Counted from the stretch's first letter, positions 9,060 through 20,600 are shown. The stretch is 64,000 bases of DNA from JAOARY01 sp045345765 (GCA_045345765.1 CP148265.1:1240001-1304000), one strand, 5' to 3'. Made by a program: numbers and translations. The notes: generated from the letters alone by a model not told the origin.

Positions 9060-10040
9060 ATGCTTTATCCATTAAAATTCGAACCTCTATTTTATGAAAA
9101 AATATGGGGTGGAGATATGCTAACAAATATACATAAATCTTGTCCTAAGGACAAAAAAATCGGTGAAAGCTGGGACTTAGCTTGTCACGATCATGGTGTT
9201 AGCATTGTTTCTAATGGTTCTTACAAAGGAAAAACTTTAAAGGAAATAATTGAATTATTCAAAACTGATTTGGTTGGTAAAGATATTGATTTAAATAGAT
9301 TTCCTCTGCTTTTAAAAATATTAGATGCTAGAAATATTTTATCTGTACAGGTTCATCCAAATGATTCTTATGCTTTAGAAAAGGAAAATGACCTTGGAAA
9401 AACAGAAGCATGGCATATTCTAAAAACTTATGATGATCCTAAATTAGTTCTAGGAACAAAAGATATTACTAAAGAAGAACTTCAAAATGCTATTAAAAAT
9501 AATAGTATAAAAGATTGTCTTAATGAGGTAACTGTAAAAGAAGGCGAAACTTATTTTATAAAAAGCGGACTTATTCACACTATGAAAGATGTATTGATTC
9601 TTGAAATCCAACAAAATAGTGATACTACTTATAGATTCTATGATTTTGATAGAGGTCGTGAACTTCATATAGATAAAGCTTTGGATGTTATTGATCCAAC
9701 ACTTAAATCAACTAATTCTACTGGTATCAAAAAATATTATGATAATTACGAAAAAACTTATATCTGTTATGATAAGAATTTTTCATTAGAAAAATTTAAA
9801 ATTACAGGTAATGTAGCATTTAAATCTAATGAAGATAGATTTCATATATATACAGTGATTGAAGGTAGTGGAACAATTGAATCCAAAGATTTTTTTGAGG
9901 ATTTAAATACTTTTGATACTATAATGATTCCTGCATCTTTAGGTGAGTATAAAATAAGTGGTAATTTAAAATTATTAAAATCATATGTTCCAAATTTAGA
10001 GGAACTTCAAAATGAAATACTTGATAATGTTAGACAATAA
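9060..10040 (+). CDS. manA: Mannose-6-phosphate isomerase, class I
   Basis: 326 residues, the usual length of the short Firmicutes type. It opens with LKFEPLFYEKIWGGDML, has ILSVQVHPNDSYA (zinc ligands of the QVHPxD motif), KTEAWHIL with a conserved Glu, a His in SGLIHTMKDVLILEIQQNSDTTYRFYDFDR, which is the cupin/active-site segment. It interconverts mannose 6-phosphate and fructose 6-phosphate in the cytoplasm, linking mannose use and mannosylated surface polymers to glycolysis. It stands alone between divergent and convergent neighbours; the DeoR/HAD pair to the right may relate to sugar phosphate use but that is only neighbourhood. Confidence 0.93.
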   Translation: MLYPLKFEPLFYEKIWGGDMLTNIHKSCPKDKKIGESWDLACHDHGVSIVSNGSYKGKTLKEIIELFKTDLVGKDIDLNRFPLLLKILDARNILSVQVHPNDSYALEKENDLGKTEAWHILKTYDDPKLVLGTKDITKEELQNAIKNNSIKDCLNEVTVKEGETYFIKSGLIHTMKDVLILEIQQNSDTTYRFYDFDRGRELHIDKALDVIDPTLKSTNSTGIKKYYDNYEKTYICYDKNFSLEKFKITGNVAFKSNEDRFHIYTVIEGSGTIESKDFFEDLNTFDTIMIPASLGEYKISGNLKLLKSYVPNLEELQNEILDNVRQ

Positions 10041-10116
10041 TTGATATTATTAAAACTTATTTCATCTTTAATTATGAAATACAGTTTTTTTTAATAAACA
10101 ACCATCTTTAATCAAA

Positions 10117-10213
10117 TGGGGCTGTCGCACTTAGAAATTTACTAACAACATACTGTATTTGATAAAATAAATACTGTGTGTTATTGTTTTTTCTCTTTGT
10201 TTGACAGCCCCGT
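10117..10213. repeat. MITE-like dispersed repeat, copy 1 (long form)
   Basis: About 97 bp with terminal inverted repeats GGGGCTGTC...GACAGCCCC; the left end continues GCACTTAGAAATTTAC. It lies between two convergent genes and would fold as a bidirectional terminator. Related copies are at 23941, 25633 and 54898. Confidence 0.7.
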
Positions 10214-10254
10214 TCATTTATTATACATCATCACGCCTAGTCAAATATCAAAAG

Positions 10255-11133
10255 TTACGCTGATGTTATAATTTTATTTTCTTTTAGATAAAATTCAATC
10301 GCTTTGGATACTCCACTTTCTTCATTTGACAAAGTATTATATTTTGCAATTTCTTTTAATTCTTTTATTGCATTTTTCATAGCAAAAGAAAAACCTACAC
10401 TCTGTATCATCGAAAAATCATTTCCATTATCTCCAACAGCCATAGAGGATTCTAAATCATAACCATATTTATCACAGTAGAATTTTAATGCATTTCCTTT
10501 TGATGCTTTCTTATTTGTCATTTCAAAATTATAAGTAGTTGAAGTAAATATTGATAGATTTTCATCTACTTCTTTATATTTATTTTTAGCTTCTTCTAAT
10601 CTATTTTTATAAAATGAAACACCTAATATTCCTAAACATTTGTCATCTTTACTAACTATATCTTCATAACTATCTATAAATTCAATATTATTTTGGCTAA
10701 ATTGTAATTCATATGCATGGTCTAATTCTTCTTTCAAATGTGGATTTTTAGTTAATATTTCTTTATGTTCTTCTTTTAATATTTCTTTTCCTCTTTTATA
10801 AGAATATATTTTATCATTTGTAGATATTTCATAATAATAATTATCTTTTTCTAATTTTTTGCATATCTTGCTTATCGAATCTTTATTGATGTATATAAGA
10901 TTAAGTAAATTTCCATCTTTATCATGTATTGCTGAACCATTATCACTTATTATCGGTAATTTAAGACCATATGAATTTATTATTGCTTTTGCATCTTGAT
11001 AAGATCTACCTGTTGCTATTATTACATGTATATTATTTTTTATTGCTTTATTTATAGAATTTATATTCTCTATTTTTATTTCTTTTTTTGAATTTAGAAG
11101 TGTTCCATCTAAATCAATTGCTATTAGTTTCAT
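10255..11133 (-). CDS. Cof-type HAD-IIB family phosphatase
   Basis: 292 residues. Motif I is AIDLDGTLLNSKKEI at the N-terminus (nucleophile Asp and acid/base Asp), motif II IIATGRSYQDA, motif III Lys in NKKASKGNALKFYC, motif IV MAVGDNGNDFSMI. The cap between residues about 85 and 200 is the C2B type. Such enzymes dephosphorylate sugar phosphates, FMN or pyridoxal phosphate; the substrate here is open. The start ATG has TAGGAG 7 nt upstream. It follows the DeoR-type gene by 36 bp on the same strand, so the two probably form an operon and the regulator may respond to a related sugar phosphate. Confidence 0.9.
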   Translation of the reverse strand: MKLIAIDLDGTLLNSKKEIKIENINSINKAIKNNIHVIIATGRSYQDAKAIINSYGLKLPIISDNGSAIHDKDGNLLNLIYINKDSISKICKKLEKDNYYYEISTNDKIYSYKRGKEILKEEHKEILTKNPHLKEELDHAYELQFSQNNIEFIDSYEDIVSKDDKCLGILGVSFYKNRLEEAKNKYKEVDENLSIFTSTTYNFEMTNKKASKGNALKFYCDKYGYDLESSMAVGDNGNDFSMIQSVGFSFAMKNAIKELKEIAKYNTLSNEESGVSKAIEFYLKENKIITSA

Positions 11134-11169
11134 ATTACCAACTCCTATTTAACACCCATTTTATAATAT

Positions 11170-11934
11170 TTACTTTTCATCTTTAGCGATGATAATCTCT
11201 ATTTCATATGATTTTAAGACTTCCATAAGTTTTTTATCTATTTCTTTGTCTGTTATTATAGTGTCTATTTGTGATAAATCACAGAATTTAAAAAATCCTT
11301 TTTTGTTTATCTTTGAATTGTCTACTAATACTATTACTTTTTCTGATATCTCTATCATTTTCTTTAACATATAGCCTTCATTTTCATCATCTTGAAATAA
11401 GCCTTCTTCACTTATTCCAAGTACACCTAAGAATACTTTATTTACATGAAATTTTGATAATGAATCTATTGTTGAAGGTCCATAAAAGAATTTATGTCTT
11501 TTATTTAATTTTCCACCCAACATATTTACATTTGCAAATTCATTATCACAAAGTATTTCAGCTATATCTATTGAATTTGTTATTATGTCACATTTTTTAT
11601 CTATGTTCTTAGCTAGTGAGAGTACTGTTGTTGAGGACTCGAATATTATTTTTTCATTTTCTTGTATAAGTTTGGACGCCTCTTTTCCTATAAGTTCTTT
11701 TTCTTTAGAAGCTTCCAATAATCTTTCATTGTAATTTTTAGCAAGAGGTCTAAATGAATATAATTTTGCACCACCTCTAATTCTAACTATTAAATTTTGT
11801 TCTTCTAATTTTATGAGATCTCTTCTTATAGTATCCTTTGATGCATCCAAAATTTCATAGATTTCTTCATTCTTCATTCTTTTTTTTTCTTTTAAATGTT
11901 TTAATATAATCTCTAATCTCTCATCTTGATACAT
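11170..11934 (-). CDS. DeoR-family transcriptional regulator
   Basis: 254 residues from ATG 11934 (MYQDERLEIILKHL), preferred over a TTG five codons earlier because AAGGGTG precedes the ATG by 5 nt. The DeoR HTH (NEEIYEILDASKDTIRRDLIKLEEQNLIVRIRGGAKL) occupies residues about 20-60, followed by the DeoRC sugar-phosphate isomerase-like sensor domain with GPSTIDSLSKFHVNKVFLGV and VDNSKINKKGFFKFC. Members repress sugar-use operons and are released by phosphorylated sugars. It is cotranscribed with the HAD phosphatase downstream. Confidence 0.92.
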   Translation of the reverse strand: MYQDERLEIILKHLKEKKRMKNEEIYEILDASKDTIRRDLIKLEEQNLIVRIRGGAKLYSFRPLAKNYNERLLEASKEKELIGKEASKLIQENEKIIFESSTTVLSLAKNIDKKCDIITNSIDIAEILCDNEFANVNMLGGKLNKRHKFFYGPSTIDSLSKFHVNKVFLGVLGISEEGLFQDDENEGYMLKKMIEISEKVIVLVDNSKINKKGFFKFCDLSQIDTIITDKEIDKKLMEVLKSYEIEIIIAKDEK

Positions 11935-12162
11935 ACAATCACCCTTCAATCTTCGCTTTTTAAGCTTTCCATATATTTTATTTTTGATTATTTATCTTTT
12001 TTCTTTATGTATTTCTATATTATCTAATATTATTTATATAATATATTTTTGATTTTTGCATAATTTTAAGTTGTTATAAGTAATTATAAGTTTATATTTT
12101 CAAAAAGTCAATATTTTTGCATGTTTTTAAGTTTTTTTAAGTTTTTAATTTTGAAAAAACCA

Positions 12163-12275
12163 AAAAGAGACTCTCTATTGAAAATCCATCTCATAATATA
12201 TTGTGCTAATTTTTAATTCGCCAAACAATATATTATGGGATACATCAATCAATATAAAAGCCTCTTTTGTATTTT
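12163..12275. terminator. Nested inverted repeats, probable bidirectional terminator
   Basis: An inner hairpin (12188-12241) has 16-nt arms, ATCTCATAATATATTG against CAATATATTATGGGAT, with one G-T pair; outer AAAAAGAG and CTCTTTT arms flank it with an A-run and T-run. It would end transcription of the tail-collar genes on the minus strand. It sits within the 430-bp gap upstream of the DeoR gene, which is otherwise featureless AT-rich DNA. Confidence 0.65.
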
Positions 12276-12384
12276 TAATTACAAAGCTAAATTTTTATTT
12301 TTAAATATATAACTCCAAAAATCAACTACCAATCTCTTATGCTACTTAGAGATTGTAAGTTTTGATTAAAAAAAATTATATTAA

Positions 12385-12654
12385 TTATGATCTTGGTGGA
12401 AACAATCCTTCTAAAGCTATACAGTATTTCATATTAGGGTCTGGCTGTGCTCCATCAGTATCATACGGATACGCTCCATTTAAATTTGGAACTGCAAATG
12501 TAGTTCTTCCATCTCCACCAAATTTAGTTCCAATAAGTGCATATAGTGCATTATATTCAGATATTTCTAATAATTGACCATTACAATAAGTCCATTGTTC
12601 TGGCGCATAATTATATGGATACAATTGAATTGTACCTATAAAAGCATCATACAT
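12385..12654 (-). CDS. Miniature tail-collar domain protein 3
   Basis: 89 residues consisting almost only of a phage tail-collar/MdpB-like domain (Pfam Tail collar type): GTIQLYPYNYAPEQWTYCNGQLLEISEYNALYALIGTKFGGDGRTTFAVPNLNGAYP, then a short tail ending LFPPRS. No signal peptide or membrane segment. ATG with AAAGGAATG upstream. Family members of normal length (about 170 residues or more) are phage tail tip proteins or microcystin-dependent-type proteins; these are about half that. Third of three tandem paralogues, separated from the second by 110 bp. Confidence 0.85.
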   Translation of the reverse strand: MYDAFIGTIQLYPYNYAPEQWTYCNGQLLEISEYNALYALIGTKFGGDGRTTFAVPNLNGAYPYDTDGAQPDPNMKYCIALEGLFPPRS

Positions 12655-12764
12655 TTATATCATTCCTTTCTTTTATAAAATCTAATATATATAGTACTTT
12701 AAAATTAACATTAAAATATTTCTATTAAATAATTCTAAGTTAAATTTATTCTATTTCTAATTAT

Positions 12765-13010
12765 TTAATCTCTTGGCGGATAAGTTCCTTGCATTGAAAT
12801 ACAATAATGCATACCTGATATAGGTGATGCATCTTCTAAATTTGGTAATGCAAATGTAGTATTTCCATTGCCTCCAAATTTATTTCCTAATAAAGAATAT
12901 AAAGTTGGATTACTTTGTATTTCCATTAATTGCCCACTACACTCCGCCCAATTTCTTGGGGTGAAATAAAAAGGAAATAATTGTATATCTCCTATATATA
13001 CTTGATCCAC
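12765..13010 (-). CDS. Miniature tail-collar domain protein 2
   Basis: 81 residues, GTG start with AAGGAGG 7 nt upstream. One collar domain: YIGDIQLFPFYFTPRNWAECSGQL, LYSLLGNKFGGNGNTTFALPNL, and a terminal YPPRD. It is clearly paralogous to its two neighbours, sharing the GDIQLFP start, the single conserved Cys in the CSGQ/CNGQ motif, FGGxGxxTF and the PPR end. It begins 15 bp after the stop of copy 1, so the genes are cotranscribed. No function can be assigned beyond the fold. Confidence 0.86.
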   Translation of the reverse strand: MDQVYIGDIQLFPFYFTPRNWAECSGQLMEIQSNPTLYSLLGNKFGGNGNTTFALPNLEDASPISGMHYCISMQGTYPPRD

Positions 13011-13025
13011 TAAAATTCCTCCTTT

Positions 13026-13268
13026 TTATTGTCTTGGTGGATAAACACCTTGTAATGCTATATAATAATCCATCCCTGGCATAGGTTCTGCACCTTGTAG
13101 ATTTGGAATTCCAAATGTATTTCTTCCATCTCCTCCATACTCAGTTCCTAATAAAGAATATAAAGCTTCATTATTTGCTACTGGCATAACTTGTCCACTA
13201 CATTTTGTCCAATATTTTGGTGCAAAATTATAAGGGAATAGCTGTATATCACCTAAAAACGTTTCCAT
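13026..13268 (-). CDS. Miniature tail-collar domain protein 1
   Basis: 80 residues, ATG with TAGGAGG 6 nt upstream. One collar domain: FLGDIQLFPYNFAPKYWTKCSGQV, LYSLLGTEYGGDGRNTFGIPNLQG, ending YPPRQ. It is the first gene of the collar trio and is divergent from the discoidin/cadherin-like gene at 13426, sharing a 157-bp intergenic region with a 22-nt direct repeat. No phage structural, lysis or packaging genes are nearby, so this is not a prophage tail module in the window. Confidence 0.86.
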   Translation of the reverse strand: METFLGDIQLFPYNFAPKYWTKCSGQVMPVANNEALYSLLGTEYGGDGRNTFGIPNLQGAEPMPGMDYYIALQGVYPPRQ

Positions 13269-13306
13269 AATTACCTCCTATTATATTGTTATTTTTTATT
13301 TAATTT

Positions 13307-13398
13307 AAAAATTTATTGAATTTTTATACTTAATAAGATTTATACCTATTTATTTTGGATATATAACATAAAAAGAAAAAATTTATTGAATTTTTATA
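13307..13398. repeat. 22-nt direct repeat in the divergent collar/discoidin promoter region
   Basis: AAAATTTATTGAATTTTTATA occurs at 13307 and again at 13377, 70 bp apart (about seven helical turns). It may be a paired operator or duplicated promoter serving the divergent genes. Confidence 0.5.
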
Positions 13399-13425
13399 AA
13401 ATACTTAATTTTTTAGGAGGTTCTT

Positions 13426-14457
13426 ATGCCAACTCAAACGTTACAACAAAATAATACTATGCTTAACTTTATCAATGTTACTGAAACATCTTATGTAAAA
13501 CCTTATTCAGCTATAAGAATTTTGGATAATAGCAGTTATCCACCATCAAGATGGCTTTGTAATAAGCTTCCAGGTGCTATAATAGCCCAACTTCCTGGAA
13601 CTCGATTTATTGATGGATATGAAGTTTATCAAATGAGCTTTTCTGGTTGGGACTCAAGATACAACAATAGATCTATGCATTTTGATATAAGTATGGATGG
13701 AGTTAATTGGATTACAGTTGATAATGTACATGATACAAGTACTATGTCTGTCGTTAATAGAACTATAACACCTGTTAAAGCTAATTACGTAAGAATTGCT
13801 GTTACAAGTGGTCTTGTAATCAATCCACAATTAGCATCGATTGTTGAATTTAGAGTTAATGAAGCAGCTCCAACTAGTAATTTATTAACTAATTTAACAT
13901 GCTCTGCTGGTAGTTTAGTTCCTAGCTTTAGTTCTCAAACTCAAGTTTATAATGTTGATGTTCCAAGTAATACAGATACTGCAAATTTAACTCCTACATC
14001 AGAAGATTCAAATGCTACTATTGATGTTGCTGGTCAAAGCTGTATAAGTGGTCAACCAAGCCAAAATATCAATCTTAATTATGGAGATAACTTAGTTGAT
14101 GTGATTGTGACACCTCAAGTAGGAGAAGCTATGATTTATGAAGTTAATTTAATAAGACAAGAAAAAGCAGCTAGACTATCTGCTCTTAGTGTTTCTGGTT
14201 ATCCAAGTGCAGGATTAACACCTGCTTTTGACCCTGAAGTATTTGCTTATACATCTGCTAAAGCTCGTCCATTTAATCCAAGTGCAGATATAACAGCTAC
14301 AGTTGAAGATAGTTCTGCAACTTTAACTATAAATGGTGAAGCAGCTACAAGTGGTCAAGCTAAATCTGTTCCATTATCATCTGGAATGAATACCATAACA
14401 GTTGCAGTTACATTAAATAGTAAAACAACTGATTATGTAATACAAATTGAAAAATAA
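13426..14457 (+). CDS. Discoidin (F5/8 type C)-like protein with two cadherin-like beta-sandwich domains
   Basis: 343 residues; ATG with TTAGGAGG 7 nt upstream. Residues about 25-150 resemble an F5/8 type C carbohydrate-binding sandwich (AIRILDNSSYPPSRWLCNKL, FDISMDGVNWITVDNV, ANYVRIAVTSG). Two cadherin-like beta-sandwich repeats follow (LTNLTCSAGSLVPSFSSQTQVYNVDV and LSALSVSGYPSAGLTPAFDPEVFAYT). There is no signal peptide, anchor or membrane helix, unlike the giant repeat protein 180 bp downstream that shares the second domain type. It may be a cytoplasmic or non-classically exported binding protein; the divergent collar trio is the only clue to its context. Confidence 0.75.
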   Translation: MPTQTLQQNNTMLNFINVTETSYVKPYSAIRILDNSSYPPSRWLCNKLPGAIIAQLPGTRFIDGYEVYQMSFSGWDSRYNNRSMHFDISMDGVNWITVDNVHDTSTMSVVNRTITPVKANYVRIAVTSGLVINPQLASIVEFRVNEAAPTSNLLTNLTCSAGSLVPSFSSQTQVYNVDVPSNTDTANLTPTSEDSNATIDVAGQSCISGQPSQNINLNYGDNLVDVIVTPQVGEAMIYEVNLIRQEKAARLSALSVSGYPSAGLTPAFDPEVFAYTSAKARPFNPSADITATVEDSSATLTINGEAATSGQAKSVPLSSGMNTITVAVTLNSKTTDYVIQIEK

Positions 14458-14635
14458 AAATATATAATAAAAAATCATAAAAATATATTATTAAATTACA
14501 GCAATTAACACTTTGTAATTTAAATTATCTGACATTCAATATATATACAAATGTTAACAGTCAATATATATGCTAATCATTATATCGCTTGCATGTATAT
14601 TGACTCTTTATAATTTAAGAAAGAGTGGTGAAAAA

Positions 14636-17600
14636 ATGAAACAAAAGAAAGTAAGAAGAATTTTATTTTCAAAATTTTTGATACTTATTACTATTTTCAC
14701 TTTATTTAATTTCCATAATTCAAATACTTACGCGACAACATTAACATCTGCAACTTTTGAATGCTCTACTACTAATGGTGGTAGTACATCTGTTCAAAAT
14801 GGTTATTTTTATGGAGGTTTGTCTTATGGTTCATTACTTAGAACTAGAGTTAAATATGACTTATCTTCACTAGGTTCTGGTACAGTTACTAGTGCAACCT
14901 TAAACATATCTGTAAATGATATAACCAATGATACAGCAAATCCTACAATAGAAGTTGCTGGTAGTACACAAGATGATTTTTCTTCGTATACAACGTCATT
15001 GTTACCAATTGGATCTTCTTTAGATAGTCAATTAATAAGTTCAACAGGTAATTATAGTTTTGATGTTACATCTTTTGTTAATCAAGAACTTCAAAATGAT
15101 CAAGTTGTAACATTTGTATTAAAAGGAACGTCTGACATAGAATCTAATTCTGCTAATGGTAGTTATGATTCATCAGCTGGATTTAATACAGTGTCATTTT
15201 CTTTGGATGTAACTGTTGTATCAGTTTCTTCAGATGCTACTTTATCTAATTTAGTTTCTAGTAGTGGTAGTCTTAGTCCTTCTTTTGATTCTAATACTAC
15301 TTCTTACACTCTAAATTTACCTTATTCTACTACTAGTGTTAATTTTACTCCTACTGCTAATGATAGTAATTATTCCGCTTTAACAGTTGATGGTAATAGT
15401 ACTACTTCTGGTAACGCTTCTTCTAATAAAAGTTTATCTGTTGGTAATAATAATATTGATATTGTCGTTACCGCAGAAGATGGTAGTACTCAAAAAACTT
15501 ATAGTGTTAATGCGATTAGAGCTGCTGCTTCTACTGATGCTACTTTATCTAATCTAGTTCCTAGTAGTGGGAGTTTAAGTCCTTCTTTTGATTCTAATAC
15601 TACTAGCTATACTGTAAATGTTCCTTATTCAACTACAAGTATTAATCTTACTCCTACTGCTAATGATAGTGCTCATAGTAGTTTAACTGTAAATGGTAAT
15701 AACACTACTTCTGGTAGTGCTTCTTCTAACGTCAGTTTATCTGTTGGTAATAATAATATTAATACTGTTGTTGTGGCTGAAGATGGTTCAACTCAAAAGA
15801 CTTATACTGTTAATGTTATTCGAGCTGCTGCTTCTACTGATGCTACTTTATCTAACTTAGTTCCTAGTAGCGGTAGTCTTAGCCCTGTGTTCGATTCTAA
15901 TACTACAACTTATACGGTAAATGTTGCTAATAATGTTACTACTATTAACTTTACTGCAACTACTAACGATAGTAATCATACTTCTTTAACCGTAGACGGT
16001 AATAACACTACTTCAGGTAGTGCTTCTTCTAATATTAGTTTATCTACTGGTAATAATAATGTTAGTATTGTTGTTGTGGCTGAAGATGGGACTACTTCTA
16101 AGACTTACACTGTTAATGTTGTTAGAGCTTTTTCTACTGATGCTACTTTATCTAATCTAGTTCCTAGTAGCGGTAGTTTAAGTCCTTCTTTTGATTCTTC
16201 TACTACTAGCTATACTGTAAATGTTCCTTATTCAACTACAAGTATTAATCTTACTCCTACTGCTAATGATAGTGCTCATAGTAGTTTAACTGTAAATGGT
16301 AATAACACTACTTCTGGTAGTGCTTCTTCTAACGTCAGTTTATCTGTTGGTAATAATAATATTAATACTGTTGTTGTGGCTGAAGATGGTTCAACTCAAA
16401 AGACTTATACTGTTAATGTTATTCGAGCTGCTGCTTCTACTGATGCTACTTTATCTAACTTAGTTCCTAGTAGCGGTAGTCTTAGCCCTGTGTTCGATTC
16501 TAATACTACAACTTATACGGTAAATGTTGCTAATAATGTTACTACTATTAACTTTACTGCAACTACTAACGATAGTAATCATACTTCTTTAACCGTAGAC
16601 GGTAATAACACTACTTCAGGTAGTGCTTCTTCTAATATTAGTTTATCTACTGGTAATAATAATGTTAGTATTGTTGTTGTGGCTGAAGATGGGACTACTT
16701 CTAAGACTTACACTGTTAATGTTGTTAGAGCTTTTTCTACTGATGCTACTTTATCTAATCTAGTTCCTAGTAGCGGTAGTTTAAGTCCTTCTTTTGATTC
16801 TTCTACTACTAGCTATACTGTAAATGTTCCTTATTCAACTACAAGTATTAATCTTACTCCTACTGCTAATGATAGTGCTCATTCTTCTTTAACAGTAGAT
16901 GGTAACAACACTACTTCTGGTAGTGCTTCTTCTAATGTCAGTTTATCTGTTGGTAATAATAATATTAGTACTGTTGTTGTAGCTGAAGATGGTTCAACTC
17001 AAAAGACTTACACTGTTAATGTTATTCGAGCTACTGCTTCTACTGATGCTACTTTATCTAATTTAGTTCCTAGTAGCGGTAGTCTTAGCCCTGTGTTCGA
17101 TTCTAATACTACAACTTATACGCTAAATGTTGCTAATAATGTTACTACTATTAACTTTACTGCAACTACTAACGATAGTAATCATACTTCTTTAACCGTA
17201 GATGGTAATAACACTACTTCAGGCAGTGCTTCTTCTAATATTAGTTTATCTACTGGTAATAATAATGTTAGTATTGTTGTTGTGGCTGAAGATGGGACTA
17301 CTTCTAAGACTTACACGGTTAATGTTGTTAGAGCTTTTTCTACTGATGCTACTTTATCTAATCTAGTTCCTAGTAGCGGTAGTTTAAGTCCTTCTTTTGA
17401 TTCTTCTACTACTAGCTATACTGTAAATGTTCCTTATTCAACTACAAGTATTAATCTTACTCCTACTGCTAATGATAGTGCTCATTCTTCTTTAACAGTA
17501 GATGGTAACAACACTACTTCTGGTAGTGCTTCTTCTAATGTCAGTTTATCTGTTGGTAATAATAATATTAGTACTGTTGTTGTAGCTGAAGATGGTTCAA

Positions 17601-20600
17601 CTCAAAAGACTTACACTGTTAATGTTATTCGAGCTACTGCTTCTACTGATGCTACTTTATCTAATTTAGTTCCTAGTAGCGGTAGTCTTAGCCCTGTGTT
17701 CGATTCTAATACTACAACTTATACGCTAAATGTTGCTAATAATGTTACTACTATTAACTTTACTGCAACTACTAACGATAGTAATCATACTTCTTTAACC
17801 GTAGATGGTAATAACACTACTTCAGGCAGTGCTTCTTCTAATATTAGTTTATCTACTGGTAATAATAATGTTAGTATTGTTGTTGTGGCTGAAGATGGGA
17901 CTACTTCTAAGACTTACACAGTTAATGTTGTTAGAGCTTTTTCTACTGATGCTACTTTATCTAATCTAGTTCCTAGTAGCGGTAGTTTAAGCCCTTCGTT
18001 TGATTCTAATACTACAACTTATATGCTAAATGTTGCTAATAATGTAAGCAGTATTAATTTTACTCCAACCGCTAATGATAGTGCTTATTCCGCTTTAACT
18101 GTGGATTCAAATAACACGACTTCAGGTAGCGCTTCTTCTGCTATCAGTTTATCTGTTGGTAGTAATAATGTTGATATTATAGTTACTGCTGAAGATGGTA
18201 CAACTTCTAAGACTTACAGTGTTGATGTTGTTAGAGCTGCACTTTCTTCGGATGCTACTTTATCTAATCTAGTTCCTAATGCTGGTAGTTCATCACCAGG
18301 TTTTGACTCTAATACAACTTCTTATATGATTATGTTACCGTATTCAAATGATAGTATTAACTTTACACCGACTGCTAACAATGCTAATTATACATCTATA
18401 ACAGTTGATTCAAATAATACAACTTCTGGAACAGCTTCATCTAATATCAATTTATCACAGGGAATTAATAATATTGATGTAGTTGTTACAGCAGAAGATG
18501 GCACAACACAAAAAACTTACAGCATCGAAGTAATTCGTGAATATGATTTATCACTATCTAATCTGGTTATAAGCGAAGGCAATTTAACACCTACATTCGA
18601 TAAGGATACAACAACTTATGATGTTAGTGTGCCTTATACAACTACTACTTTAACATTAACACCATCAAGCAACCATCCATCTTCTTATACTAAAATTAAT
18701 GATATGAGCTGTGATTATGATCAAGCTTGTGACCCTATTGATTTGGATGTTGGTTCCAACACTATAACTGTTGTTATTTATGAAAATTTAATTTCATTTA
18801 ATCATTCTAATACTAAATTTGCTTCAATAAGTTCTTCAAGAGGTTTAGATAGATATTTAACTAATAATAAATTCAATAAAGATTTAATAACTAATAAAAT
18901 ATATAATTCATTAGCTATAGCACAAAATAGCAAGACTTATACTATAAATGTAACTCGTGAACAAGCATCATCAGATGCTACTTTATCTAATTTAGTTCCT
19001 AGTACAAGTAGCTTATCACCTACTTTTTCTAGTAATCAAACAAATTATAATATGAGTGTTTCTAATTCAATTTCTACTATCAAATTTACACCAACTGCTA
19101 ATGATAGTAATCACAAATCAATAAAAGTAAATTCGACAGAAGTAACATCAGGAATATCTTCAGATAATATCAATTTATCAGTTGGTTCTAATACTGTTAC
19201 TATAGTGGTTACCGCACAAGATGATACAACTAAAACTTATACAATAACTATAAACAGACAATCTCCACCAACACCAGATCCAGACCCTAAACCAGATGAT
19301 GGTGAAGAAATTGAAGTTGATGTAGTCGTTGATGATGAAGATGATGAAACAGACAATCAAACAGCTGCTAAAGTTGTTATCAAAAGAACAGAAGAAGATG
19401 GCAAAATTAAAGATAATATAGAATTTGATGAAGATAAAGCAGAAGAAACAGTTCAAAAAGCATTAGAAACAGAAAACAATAAAGCTATAATTCAAGTAAA
19501 AGATGTTCAAGGCAAAGAAGCTAATGAATCTGATTTTACATTAAAGAAAGAATCAGTTGAAAAATTAAGCGAAAATAACATCGACCTTACAATTACATCT
19601 GATAATGCACAATTAGATATACCAAAGGATACATTAAAAAATATCAAAACAGAAGATGGTAATGAAGATGTTAGTATTAATATAAGAAAAATTGATGATC
19701 CAGAAGAAGAAAAACAAGTTGATGAGATGATAGTAAGTATAGTTTCTGGTTCCAAAAAAATAGGAGTATCGGTTGGAATTAGTACAAACTATTCTTCTTT
19801 AACTAAAATATTTGTACCACTTAAAAATGTAGATATTCCTACAACTAAGGAAGAAATTGATGAATTCGTATCACCTTTAGCTGTATTTATAGAACATTCG
19901 GACGGAGAAAATAAAATAGATAAGGGTGAAGTTGCATATGATAAAGATGGTAATCCAATTGGTATAAATGTTTGGGTTAGTAAGTTTAGTAATTTCTCTA
20001 TAATTGGTTTACCTGTAGATGGTGACCCTGATCCTCTATTTAGTGGACAAAAGAATTCTTTTGAAACTAATTTTATAGAAGATAAGAGTTTTGAAATAGA
20101 ATTTAATAAACCAATAAAAGAAGAATCATTTAATACTGATAATATCTATATCTATGATTATTTTAGAAATAAAATGCCTATAACAATAGATATGATCAAA
20201 GATGATAAAATAAAAATAACACCAGAAACTTATTTCGAAAAAGATAAAACTTATTATCTATATCTATCAGATAATTTATTAGCTAAAGATGATAGTAAAT
20301 TATTAGAAAATACAAGATATAAATTCAATATATCTTCTTATGAATTATCCGGAATTAAATTGAAGGAATATGAAGATATTTCACTTGATAAAGAGTGGAC
20401 TATAAGCTTTAATAAAGAAATAAATAAAGAGCTTATTGAAAATTGTGATATAGAATTATTCGATGAAGAAGAAAATTATAAAGAGTTTGATATAGAATTG
20501 AATGATGATTATTCAATTAAAATAATACCAAAAACAAATTATAAACCAGGAGAAACTTATTATCTTATGATAAATAGTGCAAAATTAAATGATGAAGTAA

